Positions 33,615 to 42,810 are shown, counted from the stretch's first letter. The stretch is 64,000 bases of DNA from Hafnia paralvei ATCC 29927 (GCF_001655005.1 NZ_LXET01000007.1:124001-188000); one strand, 5' to 3'. The notes: a model not told the origin generated them from the letters alone. Made by a program: numbers and translations.

Positions 33615-35126
33615 TTAATCGTCGCCATTCAGCCCTGCGCGATTGAGCAGGAACTGAGACAACATGGCAACAGGGCGGCCTGTTGCACCTTTGGCTTTAC
33701 CGGAACGCCATGCCGTACCTGCGATATCCAGATGTGCCCAACTGTATTTGCGGGTGAATCGAGACAGGAAGCAAGCGGCGGTAATTGCACCGCCTGGTCG
33801 GCCACCGATGTTTGCCATATCGGCAAAGTTAGAATCCAGTTGTTCTTGGAATTCATCCATCATGGGGAGACGCCACGCACGGTCACCGGCCTGTTCTGAT
33901 GCACTGATCAGTTCTGATGCTAATGGGTTATGGTTGGCCATCAGCCCAGTCAGATGATGACCCAGAGCAATCACGCAGGCGCCGGTCAGCGTCGCAACGT
34001 CAATCACCACATCGGGTTCAAAGCGTTCAACGTAGGTCAGAACGTCACACAGCACCAAACGGCCTTCGGCATCGGTATTAAGCACTTCAACGGTTTGGCC
34101 GTTCATCGTGGTTAATATGTCACCCGGACGGTATGCGCGCCCACCCGGCATGTTTTCACAGCCTGCGAGCACACCAACGATATTCAGCGGAAGTTGCAGC
34201 TCAGCGGCCATACGCATTACGCCATAGACAGACGCTGCACCGCACATATCGTATTTCATCTCATCCATGCTATCCGCTGGTTTGATAGAAATACCGCCGG
34301 AGTCAAAGGTTAATCCCTTACCAACCAAGACGATAGGCTTGGCATCTGGGTTCTTGCTGCCTTTATACTCAATAACAGACATCAGTGATTCATTTTGCGA
34401 ACCTTGTCCAACGGCCAGATAAGCATTCATGCCCAGCTCTTTCATCTGCTGCTCGCCGATAACACGGGTGCTGACGTTGGGGCTGAAGCTATCTGCCAGT
34501 TGGCGAGCCTGAGATGCCAGATAGCCTGCGTTACAGATATTCGGCGGCATATTGCCAAGATCTTTCGCGGCTTTAATACCGGCGGCAATCGCTAAGCCGT
34601 GCTGGATGGCTCGTTCGCCGCTGGTCAGTTCACGACGGGTTGGGACGTTGAAGACCATTTTGCGCAGTGGACGACGCGGCTCGGCTTTATTACTCTTCAA
34701 CTGATCGAAGGTATAAAGCGTTTCTTTGGCTGTTTCGACCGCCTGACGTACTTTCCAGTAAGTATTACGGCCTTTGACATGCAGCTCAGTCAGGAAGCAA
34801 ACCGCTTCCATTGAACCAGTGTCGTTCAGCGTATTAATCGTTTTTTGGATGACTTGTTTATACTGACGTTCGTCCAGCTCGCGTTCTTTGCCACAGCCAA
34901 TCAGCAAAATGCGTTCTGAGAGTACGTTAGGTACGTGGTGCAACAATAACGTTTGACCCACTTTACCTTCCAGTTCGCCACGGCGCAGTAGGGCACTGAT
35001 GTAGCCATCGCTGATTTTATCGAGCTGTTCTGCGATTGGGGACAGTCGGCGCGGTTCGAAAACACCGACGACAATACAGGCGCTACGTTGTTTTTCCGGG
35101 CTACCGCTTTTTACACTGAACTCCAT
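33615..35126 (-). CDS. pepA: Cytosol aminopeptidase A
   Basis: Leucyl aminopeptidase (M17) of 503 aa; in E. coli it also binds DNA in XerCD site-specific recombination and carAB regulation. Metal-binding signature NTDAEGRLVLCD (near residue 350), VGKGLTFDSGGISIKPA and the C-terminal DIAGTAW are all present. The N-terminal domain (about residues 1-165) is the DNA-binding region in E. coli PepA. It is divergent from lptFG. Confidence 0.97.
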   Translation of the reverse strand: MEFSVKSGSPEKQRSACIVVGVFEPRRLSPIAEQLDKISDGYISALLRRGELEGKVGQTLLLHHVPNVLSERILLIGCGKERELDERQYKQVIQKTINTLNDTGSMEAVCFLTELHVKGRNTYWKVRQAVETAKETLYTFDQLKSNKAEPRRPLRKMVFNVPTRRELTSGERAIQHGLAIAAGIKAAKDLGNMPPNICNAGYLASQARQLADSFSPNVSTRVIGEQQMKELGMNAYLAVGQGSQNESLMSVIEYKGSKNPDAKPIVLVGKGLTFDSGGISIKPADSMDEMKYDMCGAASVYGVMRMAAELQLPLNIVGVLAGCENMPGGRAYRPGDILTTMNGQTVEVLNTDAEGRLVLCDVLTYVERFEPDVVIDVATLTGACVIALGHHLTGLMANHNPLASELISASEQAGDRAWRLPMMDEFQEQLDSNFADMANIGGRPGGAITAACFLSRFTRKYSWAHLDIAGTAWRSGKAKGATGRPVAMLSQFLLNRAGLNGDD

Positions 35127-35801
35127 GCACTCTCCTGAATCTTAAAGACAACGGTGCGGGTGATGACTAAGCTATAATACCTTGCATACTTGAAGCCGTG
35201 TCTTCTTAACTGCGATTGTTCACCCGAGTTTTTGGGGTTTCTCGCTTGTCACCTTGATGCAGCTACAATTATTTGGGGCGTTGAGATATTTCTTACTGCA
35301 AGAAATATCGCTTAAGTCACTATTATATCGGCCCTTGCCGTTGAACTGGCTGGAACACTAATTCACGTTTCTCACCGACGATGGCGGTTTTTATCCACAT
35401 TTTTATCGGCAATAGCGTGATTTTCTCTCATTCTGCTAGGCACTTTATGTGCTGTGCAGAGGGGCGTTGTACAATCGGTAGTTATTTTCTCGTTTTCGTT
35501 ACCAACGATTACGGTACAATTGTTTTACTGTACAATCAGTTTACCTTTCTTATCGTTATGTTGTTGCTGTGTTCATTGTTTGCGACAACGATAACAAGTT
35601 TGGGTATACATCACAGGTAGTTGGCGATTCGCTCTCTACAGAGTGTCAGTTATAAGTGTGTTCCTATAGGTTACACTTGCGGCACATGCTGTAATGCTAT
35701 TCTGATTGTAACCGCCGCCATAATCATCATAAAAATGGCGGGTTAGCGTAGAAATTATCTATTTTCCTGCAAAAAGACAAGTTTTCACAGGCGTAATAAG
35801 C
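35127..35801. other. Long intergenic region between pepA and lptF
   Basis: The 675-bp divergent region contains a palindromic repeat (35173-35279) and three direct copies of GTACAAT at 35469, 35514 and 35530. TACAAT is one base from the -10 consensus, so some of these may be promoters for lptFG, but no paired -35 is convincing. A short open frame at 35381-35620 looks non-coding (hydrophobic, no ribosome-binding site). Confidence 0.5.
35173..35279. repeat. Enterobacterial intergenic palindromic repeat, copy 2
   Basis: Read on the minus strand it begins CCCCAAATAATTGTAGCTGCA and ends CTTCAAGTATGCAAGGTAT, matching the ends of copy 1 at 22311-22419. An internal palindrome (ACCCGAG...CTCG-type around GGGGTTT) fits the same widespread repeat family. 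It sits just upstream of pepA. Confidence 0.68.
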
Positions 35802-36902
35802 GTGATCATCATTAGATATCTGGTACGGGAAACGTTTAAGAGTCAGATTGCTATCCTATTTATCCTGCTGCTGATCTTTTTTTGTCAAAAGATGGTGCGG
35901 ATACTCGGTGCGGCAGTTGACGGCGAAATTCCGACAAACTTAGTGTTATCTCTCCTCGGGCTGGGTGTGCCTGAGATGGCCCAGCTTATTCTGCCTCTTA
36001 GCCTGTTCCTTGGGCTACTGATGACGCTGGGTAAACTTTATACTGAAAGTGAAATCGTGGTTATGCATGCCTGTGGCTTAGGCAAAGGTGTGCTGATTAA
36101 AACCGCGATGATTCTTGCCTTTATTACGGGCGCGTTTGCATTGGTTAACGCGTTTTGGGTGAGCCCATGGTCGTCATTCCACTCCGATGAAGTGATGGCG
36201 GAGGCCAAGGCCAACCCCGGTTTAGCATCCATGGTTGAAGGGCAGTTCCAGCCTTCAAAGGATGGCAACTATGTACTGTTTGTGGGCGATGTTAAGGGCA
36301 AAAAGTTCGAAAACGTCTTTTTAGCGCAATTGCGTCCTAATGGAACGCAACGCCCATCGGTCGTGGTGGCAGATACTGGCCATATGGAAGGGCGTCCTGA
36401 TGGTTCCCAACAGGTGGTGCTCGATACCGGTACTCGCTATGAAGGGACCGCGTTGTTGCGTGACTTCCGTATTACCGATTTCGTTAACTATGAAGCGGTT
36501 ATTGGGCATCAGGCTGTTGTTTTAAATCCAAGCAATGCCGATCAGGCGCCAATGCAGGCGCTGTGGGATTCCAACGAAAAAGACTTCCGCGCCGAGTTCC
36601 ACTGGCGTATCACGTTGGTATTCTCTGTCTTTGTCATGGCGTTGATGGTCGTGCCTTTGAGCGTGGTTAACCCGCGACAAGGTCGAGTGTTGAGTATGCT
36701 GCCTGCAATGCTGCTGTATCTCATTTTCTTCCTGCTGCAAAGCTCTCTGCGCTCCAACGCTGCCAAAGGTAAGATTGATCCCTTTATCTGGGTATGGGTA
36801 GTGAACGGCTTCTATCTGCTGCTCGCGATTGCGTTGAACATTTGGGATACGCTGCCGATGCGTCGAATCCGTGCGCGAATGACTGGTAAAGGAGTCGCCT
36901 GA
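35802..36902 (+). CDS. lptF: LPS export permease LptF
   Basis: Inner-membrane half-permease (366 aa) of the LptB2FG transporter that extracts lipopolysaccharide and passes it to LptC. It matches E. coli LptF: IIIRYLVRETFKSQ at the start, LLIFFCQKMVRILG, and PLSVVNPRQGRVLSMLPAML near the C-terminus. Membrane segments cluster at both ends around a periplasmic beta-jellyroll. The start is GTG 35802, as in E. coli, and the end overlaps lptG (TGATG). Confidence 0.97.
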   Translation: MIIIRYLVRETFKSQIAILFILLLIFFCQKMVRILGAAVDGEIPTNLVLSLLGLGVPEMAQLILPLSLFLGLLMTLGKLYTESEIVVMHACGLGKGVLIKTAMILAFITGAFALVNAFWVSPWSSFHSDEVMAEAKANPGLASMVEGQFQPSKDGNYVLFVGDVKGKKFENVFLAQLRPNGTQRPSVVVADTGHMEGRPDGSQQVVLDTGTRYEGTALLRDFRITDFVNYEAVIGHQAVVLNPSNADQAPMQALWDSNEKDFRAEFHWRITLVFSVFVMALMVVPLSVVNPRQGRVLSMLPAMLLYLIFFLLQSSLRSNAAKGKIDPFIWVWVVNGFYLLLAIALNIWDTLPMRRIRARMTGKGVA

Positions 36903-37972
36903 TGCTAGGAGTATTAGACCGTTACATTGGGCGTACCATCTTCAGCACCATCATGGCAACGCTGTTTATGCTGGTGTCGTTATCGGGAATTATCAAATTC
37001 GTCGATCAGCTGCGCAAGGTTGGGCAGGGGGATTACTCCGCCGCTGGCGCAGGTCTTTACACTCTGTTAAGCGTGCCAAAGGATATTGAAGTCTTCTTTC
37101 CCATGGCCGCTCTGCTCGGGGCGCTGTTAGGTCTCGGGATGCTTGCACAACGTAGTGAGCTGGTGGTTATGCAGGCGGCTGGCTATACCCGCATGCAAAT
37201 TGCCTCCTCAGTGATGAAAACCGCTATTCCGCTGGTTATTCTGACGATGGCGATTGGTGAGTGGGTTGCTCCACAAGGGGAGCAGGCTGCGCGTAACTAT
37301 CGTGCTCAGCAGATGTATGGGGGATCATTGCTCTCTACGCAAACGGGGTTGTGGGCGAAAGATGGCACTGACTTTATCTTTATCCAGCGTGTTACAGGTG
37401 AGAAGAGTATTCAGGGCGTGAGTATTTATAGCTTTGACAATGAACGTCACTTGCAAAAATTACGCTATGCCAACTCTGCAACGTTTGAAGGCCACCAGTG
37501 GAAGCTATCGCAGGTTGAAGAATCTAACCTAACCGACAGCAAAAGGATCACAGGCTCACAGACGCTGAACGGCGTTTGGAAAACCAATCTGACCCCAGAC
37601 AAATTGGGCGTCGTTGCCATGAGTCCTGACTCTCTTTCTATCAGCGGTCTGTATCATTACGTGAAGTATTTGAAGCAAAGTGGTCAGGAATCCTCGCGTT
37701 ATCAGCTAAACATGTGGAGCAAGATTTTCGCTCCGCTGTCTGTTGCTGTAATGATGCTAATGGCACTCTCCTTTATCTTTGGTCCACTACGTAGTGTGCC
37801 TATGGGCGTAAGGGTGTTAACCGGCATTAGCTTTGGCTTCTTTTTCTACGTGCTCGATGAGATATTTGGACCACTAAGCTTGGTGTACAGCGTTCCACCT
37901 GTGTTGGGTGCGATACTACCGAGTCTGCTATTCTTGCTGATTAGTGTCTATATGCTGCTGAGAAAATCGTAG
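36902..37972 (+). CDS. lptG: LPS export permease LptG
   Basis: Second half-permease (356 aa) of LptB2FG. LGVLDRYIGRTIFSTIMATL at the N-terminus and a C-terminal membrane pair with FGPLRSVPMGVRVLTGISFG match the family. It starts within the lptF stop codon, so the subunits are translated together, and ends before a strong terminator. Confidence 0.97.
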   Translation: MLGVLDRYIGRTIFSTIMATLFMLVSLSGIIKFVDQLRKVGQGDYSAAGAGLYTLLSVPKDIEVFFPMAALLGALLGLGMLAQRSELVVMQAAGYTRMQIASSVMKTAIPLVILTMAIGEWVAPQGEQAARNYRAQQMYGGSLLSTQTGLWAKDGTDFIFIQRVTGEKSIQGVSIYSFDNERHLQKLRYANSATFEGHQWKLSQVEESNLTDSKRITGSQTLNGVWKTNLTPDKLGVVAMSPDSLSISGLYHYVKYLKQSGQESSRYQLNMWSKIFAPLSVAVMMLMALSFIFGPLRSVPMGVRVLTGISFGFFFYVLDEIFGPLSLVYSVPPVLGAILPSLLFLLISVYMLLRKS

Positions 37973-37995
37973 TCTTCTTCTATGCAGTATGAGAT

Positions 37996-38026
37996 AAAAA
38001 ACGGGCCCTGATAGGCCCGTTTTTTT
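37996..38026. terminator. Bidirectional terminator between lptG and ampH
   Basis: Stem AAAAACGGGCC / GGCCCGTTTTT with a 6-nt loop, A-run on the left and seven T on the right, between convergent genes. Confidence 0.92.
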
Positions 38027-38047
38027 ATTGGTTGAAACTGACGCAGT

Positions 38048-39199
38048 TCACTGGTTTTTCTGGGCTAATTCACTCACAAGTTGATTAACGCCATCGCTCA
38101 TATTTGTAAACTTGCTGAGCTCGGTACGAGCCACCACAACAAACACACCGACATTTTTCTCTGGTATCAGCGCCATATAGGTAATGAATCCGCCGCCGCC
38201 GCCGGTTTTTTGAATTATTCCCGGTAAACCATTTTGCGGTGCCATATAAACCCAACCGAGCCCTAACGCTGCGGCTTTGCCAGGAACATCCATACCTTTA
38301 ATCATCGTCAGTTTTTCTCGCTGGTAATACATTTTCAGCAACTGCTGTGCATAGGGGCTGCGTGGCTGCGTGGCTGACGATAGAAACTGTTGCATCCAAC
38401 GCTGCATATCTTCCGGGGTGGAATAAATCCCACCGCTACCGATGGCGGCAAGGCTATTTTGGCATGGGCTGGCGCCGCGAGCGGGTACGATCATCCGCGA
38501 GCATTGCTCTGGGGACGGCGTGTAGGTGGTATCTTTCATACCGAGTGGTTGAGTGACTTTCTCTTTCAATAAACTCGGATAGGATTTTCCCGTGGCTTGA
38601 GCGAGAGCGTCCGCTAGCAGGTCAAAAGCCAGATTGGAATATGATGCGCGTACGCCCGGTGGCACGGTTATCTTGGCACTTTTCAACCATTGCCAACGAT
38701 CAGATTTGGTTGGCCACGTAAAGACATCGCGATGGGGGGCTCCTCCTGGTTGTTCACGAGGGAGTCCGCTGGTATGAGATGCTAAATTCATTAGGACGAT
38801 AGGCTGATTGGCACTATAGGAAGGCACCCGCATACCCTTGGGGGCATATTTCCTTAAGGGGTCATACAGACTGACTTTCCTTTCATCCGCCAGTTTCACG
38901 AGGACTTCGCTGGTCATCAGCTTAGTGAGCGATGCGATACGGATGAGCGAGTCTTTACGCGGACGAATATCGTTCCCAGGACGGGTTTCACCAAAGCTTC
39001 TAAACACCTGTTGATTGTTATCAATGGCCACTAAAGCCATCGCAGCAGCACCGCTGTTATAGAAAATGTGCTCGGCGTAACCGTCAACAACCTGCGAGGC
39101 TAAGGGCTCAGGTTGTTGGGCAAAGGCACTAATTGGTGTTAGCGCACAGGCGACAGCCAGCAGTGTCGCAGGGAAAAATTTCAACACGCGTTTATCCAT
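38048..39199 (-). CDS. ampH: D-alanyl-D-alanine carboxypeptidase/endopeptidase AmpH
   Basis: Periplasmic penicillin-binding protein of the class C beta-lactamase fold (383 aa), trimming peptidoglycan peptides. SxxK is SLTK (S90, K93) in IASLTKLMTSE, then YSN in ASYSNLAFDLLAD, and KTG in IIQKTGGGGGFITYMA. These and LGLGWVYMAP match E. coli AmpH rather than AmpC, so resistance is not implied. A signal peptide ends near FAQQ. The start is ATG 39199; a TTG four codons upstream is possible. In E. coli ampH is elsewhere, so its place here is a local rearrangement. Confidence 0.92.
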   Translation of the reverse strand: MDKRVLKFFPATLLAVACALTPISAFAQQPEPLASQVVDGYAEHIFYNSGAAAMALVAIDNNQQVFRSFGETRPGNDIRPRKDSLIRIASLTKLMTSEVLVKLADERKVSLYDPLRKYAPKGMRVPSYSANQPIVLMNLASHTSGLPREQPGGAPHRDVFTWPTKSDRWQWLKSAKITVPPGVRASYSNLAFDLLADALAQATGKSYPSLLKEKVTQPLGMKDTTYTPSPEQCSRMIVPARGASPCQNSLAAIGSGGIYSTPEDMQRWMQQFLSSATQPRSPYAQQLLKMYYQREKLTMIKGMDVPGKAAALGLGWVYMAPQNGLPGIIQKTGGGGGFITYMALIPEKNVGVFVVVARTELSKFTNMSDGVNQLVSELAQKNQ

Positions 39200-39525
39200 T
39201 TTTTCAGGCAATAGGTTTGGTCAGATTTTTTAGTGGGGACATATTAATGCTAACAAGTTTGGTCGCAGAGCAGAATTCATTGATTTTTTGTAAATAAAAC
39301 CAAACGCCACATATCGAAACAAAAATGGTTGTGATCTAGCTCACGGGCAGCGCTAATCTTAAGATATGCACAGTTTGGTTTAGTGATGGAAAAATACGTT
39401 GTTGTGAAGATACACACGAATGTTTTCCTCTTTTGCGTTTGTGCACATATAATGCGCATCCAGTCTTCTCTGACTAACATTGACAACCGCCTGCGCGCGG
39501 TCTAGCACTCAACAGGAATATAAAC
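39200..39525. promoter_or_regulatory. Divergent region between ampH and ldtB
   Basis: 326 bp without a gene. TATAAT at 39448-39453 is a good -10 for ldtB (start codon 73 bp downstream), with only a weak -35 (TTCCTC) 17 bp before it. GGAA (39503-39516 region) precedes the ldtB ATG. No clear promoter is seen toward ampH. Confidence 0.45.
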
Positions 39526-40446
39526 ATGAAAATGAGTATCCGTGCGCTCTTCACGGTGCTTCTGGCAGCAACTGCTTGTATGCAGTCCGCATTTGCCGTT
39601 GTATACCCTTTACCTGCGAATAATAGCCGCTTGATCGGTGAGAATATCCAAGTAAAAGTTCCAGATGACAGCAAACTGCCTCTGGAGCACTTTGCCGCTC
39701 AGTATCAGATGGGCCTGAGTAACATGCTGGAAGCTAACCCAGGAGTGGATACCTATCTGCCGAAACCGGGTATGACGCTGACTATTCCGCACCAGCTGAT
39801 CCTGCCAAATGCTCCGCGTGAAGGCATCATCATCAACAGTGCAGAGATGCGTCTGTATTACTATCCAAAAGGCTCTAAAACCGTTGTAGTGCTGCCGATT
39901 GGGATTGGTGAACTAGGTCGCGATACGCCAATGAACTGGGTAACCTCTGTTCAACGTAAGAAAGCGGGCCCAACGTGGACGCCGACCAAAAAAATGCATG
40001 AAGAGTACGCTGCCAATGGTGAGATTCTTCCACAGGTATTCCCAGCAGGCCCTGACAACCCAATGGGGCTTTATGCGCTATATATCGGTCGTTTGTATGC
40101 CGTTCACGGTACTAACGCCAACTTTGGTATCGGCCTGCGCGTAAGCCACGGCTGTGTGCGTCTGCGTGATGACGATATCAAATACCTGTTTGACAACGTG
40201 CCCGTCGGAACCCGTTTACAGTTTATCAATGAGCCTGTAAAAGCGACCGTTGAGCCCGATGGTTCTCGTTACATCGAGGTACACAACCCGCTGTCGACGA
40301 CAGAGCAACAGTTCAATTCTGATGCGCCTGTGCCAGTGGTATTAACCGATGCGATTAATAAAGTGATTGCAGATCCAAGCGTTCAAACTAGCGCAGTTGA
40401 TAATGCCATTGCAGCACGCTCTGGTATGCCAATCAAAATCAACTAA
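39526..40446 (+). CDS. ldtB: L,D-transpeptidase LdtB (YbiS)
   Basis: Periplasmic YkuD-domain enzyme of 306 aa that links Braun lipoprotein to peptidoglycan. A signal peptide ends at SAFA; a LysM-like segment (about 55-90) has GLSNMLEANPGVDTYLPKPG; the catalytic C210 is in RVSHGCVRLRDDDIK with HGTNANFGIG before it. It is closest to E. coli YbiS among the paralogues (shared GPDNPMGLYALYIGRLYA and YIEVHNPLSTTE, and the C-terminal RSGMP). It is followed by a strong terminator. Confidence 0.92.
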   Translation: MKMSIRALFTVLLAATACMQSAFAVVYPLPANNSRLIGENIQVKVPDDSKLPLEHFAAQYQMGLSNMLEANPGVDTYLPKPGMTLTIPHQLILPNAPREGIIINSAEMRLYYYPKGSKTVVVLPIGIGELGRDTPMNWVTSVQRKKAGPTWTPTKKMHEEYAANGEILPQVFPAGPDNPMGLYALYIGRLYAVHGTNANFGIGLRVSHGCVRLRDDDIKYLFDNVPVGTRLQFINEPVKATVEPDGSRYIEVHNPLSTTEQQFNSDAPVPVVLTDAINKVIADPSVQTSAVDNAIAARSGMPIKIN

Positions 40447-40470
40447 TTAACGCCGGTTGATTAAAAACGA

Positions 40471-40496
40471 AAGGCGGGATATCTCCCGCCTTTTTT
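40471..40496. terminator. ldtB terminator
   Basis: Stem GGCGGGA / TCCCGCC followed by six T; AAAAACGAAAG precedes it, so it may also end the convergent gene. Confidence 0.88.
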
Positions 40497-40501
40497 ACGT
40501 C

Positions 40502-40909
40502 TTAAGTCCCGCTATTGGCCTTAGTTTCATGCAGATGCCGCCACAGAACTTTCCCCTGAAGATCTTTCTCAAACACCACCGTTGAGTATCTCAGCGATGC
40601 CGCCTGATCTGGCAATGACTGCTGCTCTTGATAGCTGAGCACCGCACCGTTTTCCCATTCACTGATAATTTCTATCGCCGACACTTCAATCTTAAGCCCC
40701 TGCTTAGCACCGCCATTAGCCTGAAAGAATGCACACAGCGCGGAGTAGCTTAACGCGTGGCCGCTGACGCCAACCATGGTGAAGCTAGGACTAAAGTGCG
40801 ACAGCAAGCGCTCACAGACATCAGCCTCCACAGGAGTATTTGCAAACCACTGCTGAATCAACTCATGTGACTCAATTACTTCAACAATATAAGGATTATT
40901 AGATGACAT
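40502..40909 (-). CDS. SnoaL-like/DUF4440-type protein
   Basis: A 135-aa cytoplasmic protein that reads like an NTF2/SnoaL-fold domain: VIESHELIQQWFANTP, LLSHFSPSFTMVGVSGHALSYSALCAFF, then alternating strands ending with VVFEKDLQGKVLWRHLHETKA. No catalytic residues can be assigned, and I do not recognise an E. coli counterpart. The start is ATG 40909 with GGGA about 7 nt upstream, rather than an upstream codon at 40933. Confidence 0.7.
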   Translation of the reverse strand: MSSNNPYIVEVIESHELIQQWFANTPVEADVCERLLSHFSPSFTMVGVSGHALSYSALCAFFQANGGAKQGLKIEVSAIEIISEWENGAVLSYQEQQSLPDQAASLRYSTVVFEKDLQGKVLWRHLHETKANSGT

Positions 40910-41232
40910 AAATTTTCCCGATGAGGAGGGCACTACACAATGAATTAAAGCTAATGTGGAGTGAGCTTATCGCAACTCACGCCATCCGCCAGAAAAAGCG
41001 ATAATTTATCCTTACGCTGACATTTAAGAAAACGGATATCGGCTTTGAACGAGTGCAAAACACGCCACAAGAACGTAATGGTGATGACATATCGATGATA
41101 AAATATGCAATAACGCGCTTTCTCTCGCATCTTCGCCGTTTTTTTGGTCACTTAAACAATTGAATGCAGGATAAGTATTGCGTGAGGTTCGTGGCTAGGT
41201 ATAATGCACACGTTTTCCGCATACCTCTTCGT
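40910..41232. other. Region upstream of leuX
   Basis: 323 bp with no supported gene. A short minus-strand frame (40951-41151) is basic and has no ribosome-binding site. The right end carries the leuX promoter. Confidence 0.5.
41178..41205 (+). promoter_or_regulatory. leuX promoter
   Basis: TTGCGT (41178-41183) and TATAAT (41200-41205) are 16 bp apart and lie about 28 bp before the mature tRNA. Confidence 0.8.
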
Positions 41233-41317
41233 GCCGAAGTGGCGAAATCGGTAGACGCAGTTGATTCAAAATCAACCGTTGAAAGACGTGCCGGTTCGAG
41301 TCCGGCCTTCGGCACCA
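41233..41317 (+). tRNA. leuX: tRNA-Leu (anticodon CAA)
   Basis: An 85-nt tRNA with acceptor stem GCCGAAG / CTTCGGC, encoded CCA, long variable arm and anticodon stem GTTGA / TCAAC enclosing TTCAAAA, giving anticodon CAA for UUG codons. It is nearly identical to E. coli leuX, a well-known island insertion site. An integrase gene begins 187 bp downstream. Confidence 0.97.
41298..41317 (+). other. Probable left attachment site (3' end of leuX)
   Basis: P4-type integrases recombine in the 3' end of tRNA genes; the T-arm/acceptor end of leuX directly precedes the integrase. The exact core cannot be set because the matching right copy is not in the window. Confidence 0.6.
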
Positions 41318-41330
41318 TAAGTATGTAAAT

Positions 41331-41354
41331 AGACCTCAACTGAGGTCTTTTTTT
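41331..41354 (+). terminator. leuX terminator
   Basis: Stem AGACCT / AGGTCT (extendable through CA/TG) followed by eight T, 14 bp after the tRNA. Confidence 0.85.
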
Positions 41355-41430
41355 ATGTCTAAAATCCAGCATTTACCTACCTTTCTCGCTATATTAACTC
41401 TCTCAAGGTCAACCGACTTCAACGTACATC

Positions 41431-41489
41431 TACCAACACATGTTGGTACAGATGATGGTATCTCCGGTTCGATAATGCTTGTACCAACA
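41431..41489. repeat. Three TACCAACA motifs upstream of the integrase gene
   Basis: TACCAACA (41431-41438) and its inverted copy TGTTGGTA (41441-41448) form a 2-nt-spaced palindrome; a third copy is at 41482-41489, ending 14 bp before the integrase ATG. They may be integrase arm-type sites or an operator for the integrase promoter. Confidence 0.55.
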
Positions 41490-41503
41490 GGGAGGGCATA
41501 AGC

Positions 41504-42769
41504 ATGGCTCTAACAGATATCAAAGTCAGAACAGCCAAGCCAACGGATAAGCAATATAAGCTGACCGATGGCAACGGTATGCATCTTCTCGTCCACCCAA
41601 ATGGTTCAAGATACTGGCGTTTGCAGTACCGCTTTGGCGGGAAGCAAAAGATGCTGGCTTTAGGCGTTTATCCTGATGTGTCTCTTGCGGATGCCAGAGC
41701 TCGTCGTGATGATGCTCGCAAGCTGTTGGCAAACGGCATCGACCCGGGAGACAAAAAGAAAAATGATAAGGTTGAACAGGAAGAAGCGCGCACCTTTGAG
41801 GAGCTTGCTGTTGAGTGGCACGCCACAAATAAAAAGTGGTCGGAAGAACATAGCCGACGAGTGCTCAAAAGCCTGGAGGACAACCTCTTTCCTGCCATTG
41901 GTAAACGCAACATTGCCGAGCTAAAAACGCGGGATTTGCTAGCTCCTATAAAAGCCGTAGAACTTTCTGGACGACTTGAAGTGGCTTCCCGTCTGCAACA
42001 GCGAACCACGGCAATAATGCGTTATGCCGTACAGAGCGGTTTGCTCGACTACAATCCCGCGCAGGAGATGGTTGGTGCCGTTGCTTCAGGTAACCGGCAA
42101 CATCGACCAGCACTTGAATTGAAACGGACTCCCGAGCTGCTTCAGCGCATAGGCAGCTATACCGGTAGACCGCTGACTCGCCTTGCCGTTGAGCTAACTC
42201 TTCTTGTCTTCATTCGTTCCAGTGAATTGCGTTTTGCTCGCTGGTCTGAGATCGATTTCGAAACATCTATGTGGACGATTCCTGCGGAGCGAGAAGCTAT
42301 TGAGGGAGTAAAGCACTCACAGCGTGGCTCAAAAATGCGTACACCTCATCTGGTACCACTTTCCCGACAAGCTCTGGCGATTCTTGAGCAGATAAAAACG
42401 TTCAGCGGTGATCATGAACTGATCTTTATTGGCGATCATAACCCTCGCAAACCGATGAGTGAAAACACAGTTAACAAGTCATTGCGAGTAATGGGATATG
42501 ACACACAAATTGAAGTGTGCGGCCACGGTTTCAGGACCATGGCATGTAGTTCGTTGATTGAGTCAGGATTGTGGTCGAGGGATGCCGTAGAACGACAGAT
42601 GAGCCATATGGAGCGTAACTCTGTGCGTGCGGCTTACATTCACAAAGCCGAGCATCTTGATGAGCGCAAACTGATGCTGCAGTGGTGGGCTGATTTTCTG
42701 GATGCTAATAGAGAGAAGGCGGTGAGTCCGTTTGATTTTGGGAAGATCAATGGGGGTAATGTTGAGTGA
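41504..42769 (+). CDS. P4-family tyrosine integrase
   Basis: Site-specific recombinase of 421 aa. N-terminal DUF4102 arm-binding domain (LTDIKVRTAKPTDKQYKLTD, GGKQKMLALGVYPDVSLADAR), then the catalytic core: Arg in FIRSSELRFARW (about 237), the HxxR box in CGHGFRTMACSSL (about 340) and the tyrosine in RAAYIHKAEHLDERK (about 377). It lies next to leuX in the direction leading away from it, as expected for an island integrated there. GGGAGG precedes the ATG. Confidence 0.95.
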   Translation: MALTDIKVRTAKPTDKQYKLTDGNGMHLLVHPNGSRYWRLQYRFGGKQKMLALGVYPDVSLADARARRDDARKLLANGIDPGDKKKNDKVEQEEARTFEELAVEWHATNKKWSEEHSRRVLKSLEDNLFPAIGKRNIAELKTRDLLAPIKAVELSGRLEVASRLQQRTTAIMRYAVQSGLLDYNPAQEMVGAVASGNRQHRPALELKRTPELLQRIGSYTGRPLTRLAVELTLLVFIRSSELRFARWSEIDFETSMWTIPAEREAIEGVKHSQRGSKMRTPHLVPLSRQALAILEQIKTFSGDHELIFIGDHNPRKPMSENTVNKSLRVMGYDTQIEVCGHGFRTMACSSLIESGLWSRDAVERQMSHMERNSVRAAYIHKAEHLDERKLMLQWWADFLDANREKAVSPFDFGKINGGNVE

Positions 42770-42810
42770 ATTGAATGCCTTTATTTCTCGGCTGATGTTT
42801 AATTAAAATG

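Noticed and set aside
35381..35620. A 79-codon hydrophobic frame upstream of lptF
   Set aside because: No ribosome-binding site, and composition follows the AT-rich intergenic DNA with its GTACAAT repeats.
38048..39199. Class C beta-lactamase (AmpC) for the serine hydrolase gene
   Set aside because: Motif contexts and the whole sequence match E. coli AmpH, a peptidoglycan carboxypeptidase/endopeptidase, more closely than AmpC; no ampR is adjacent.
40951..41151. A 66-codon minus-strand frame upstream of leuX
   Set aside because: Strongly basic, without a ribosome-binding site, close to the leuX promoter region, and not resembling any protein I know.
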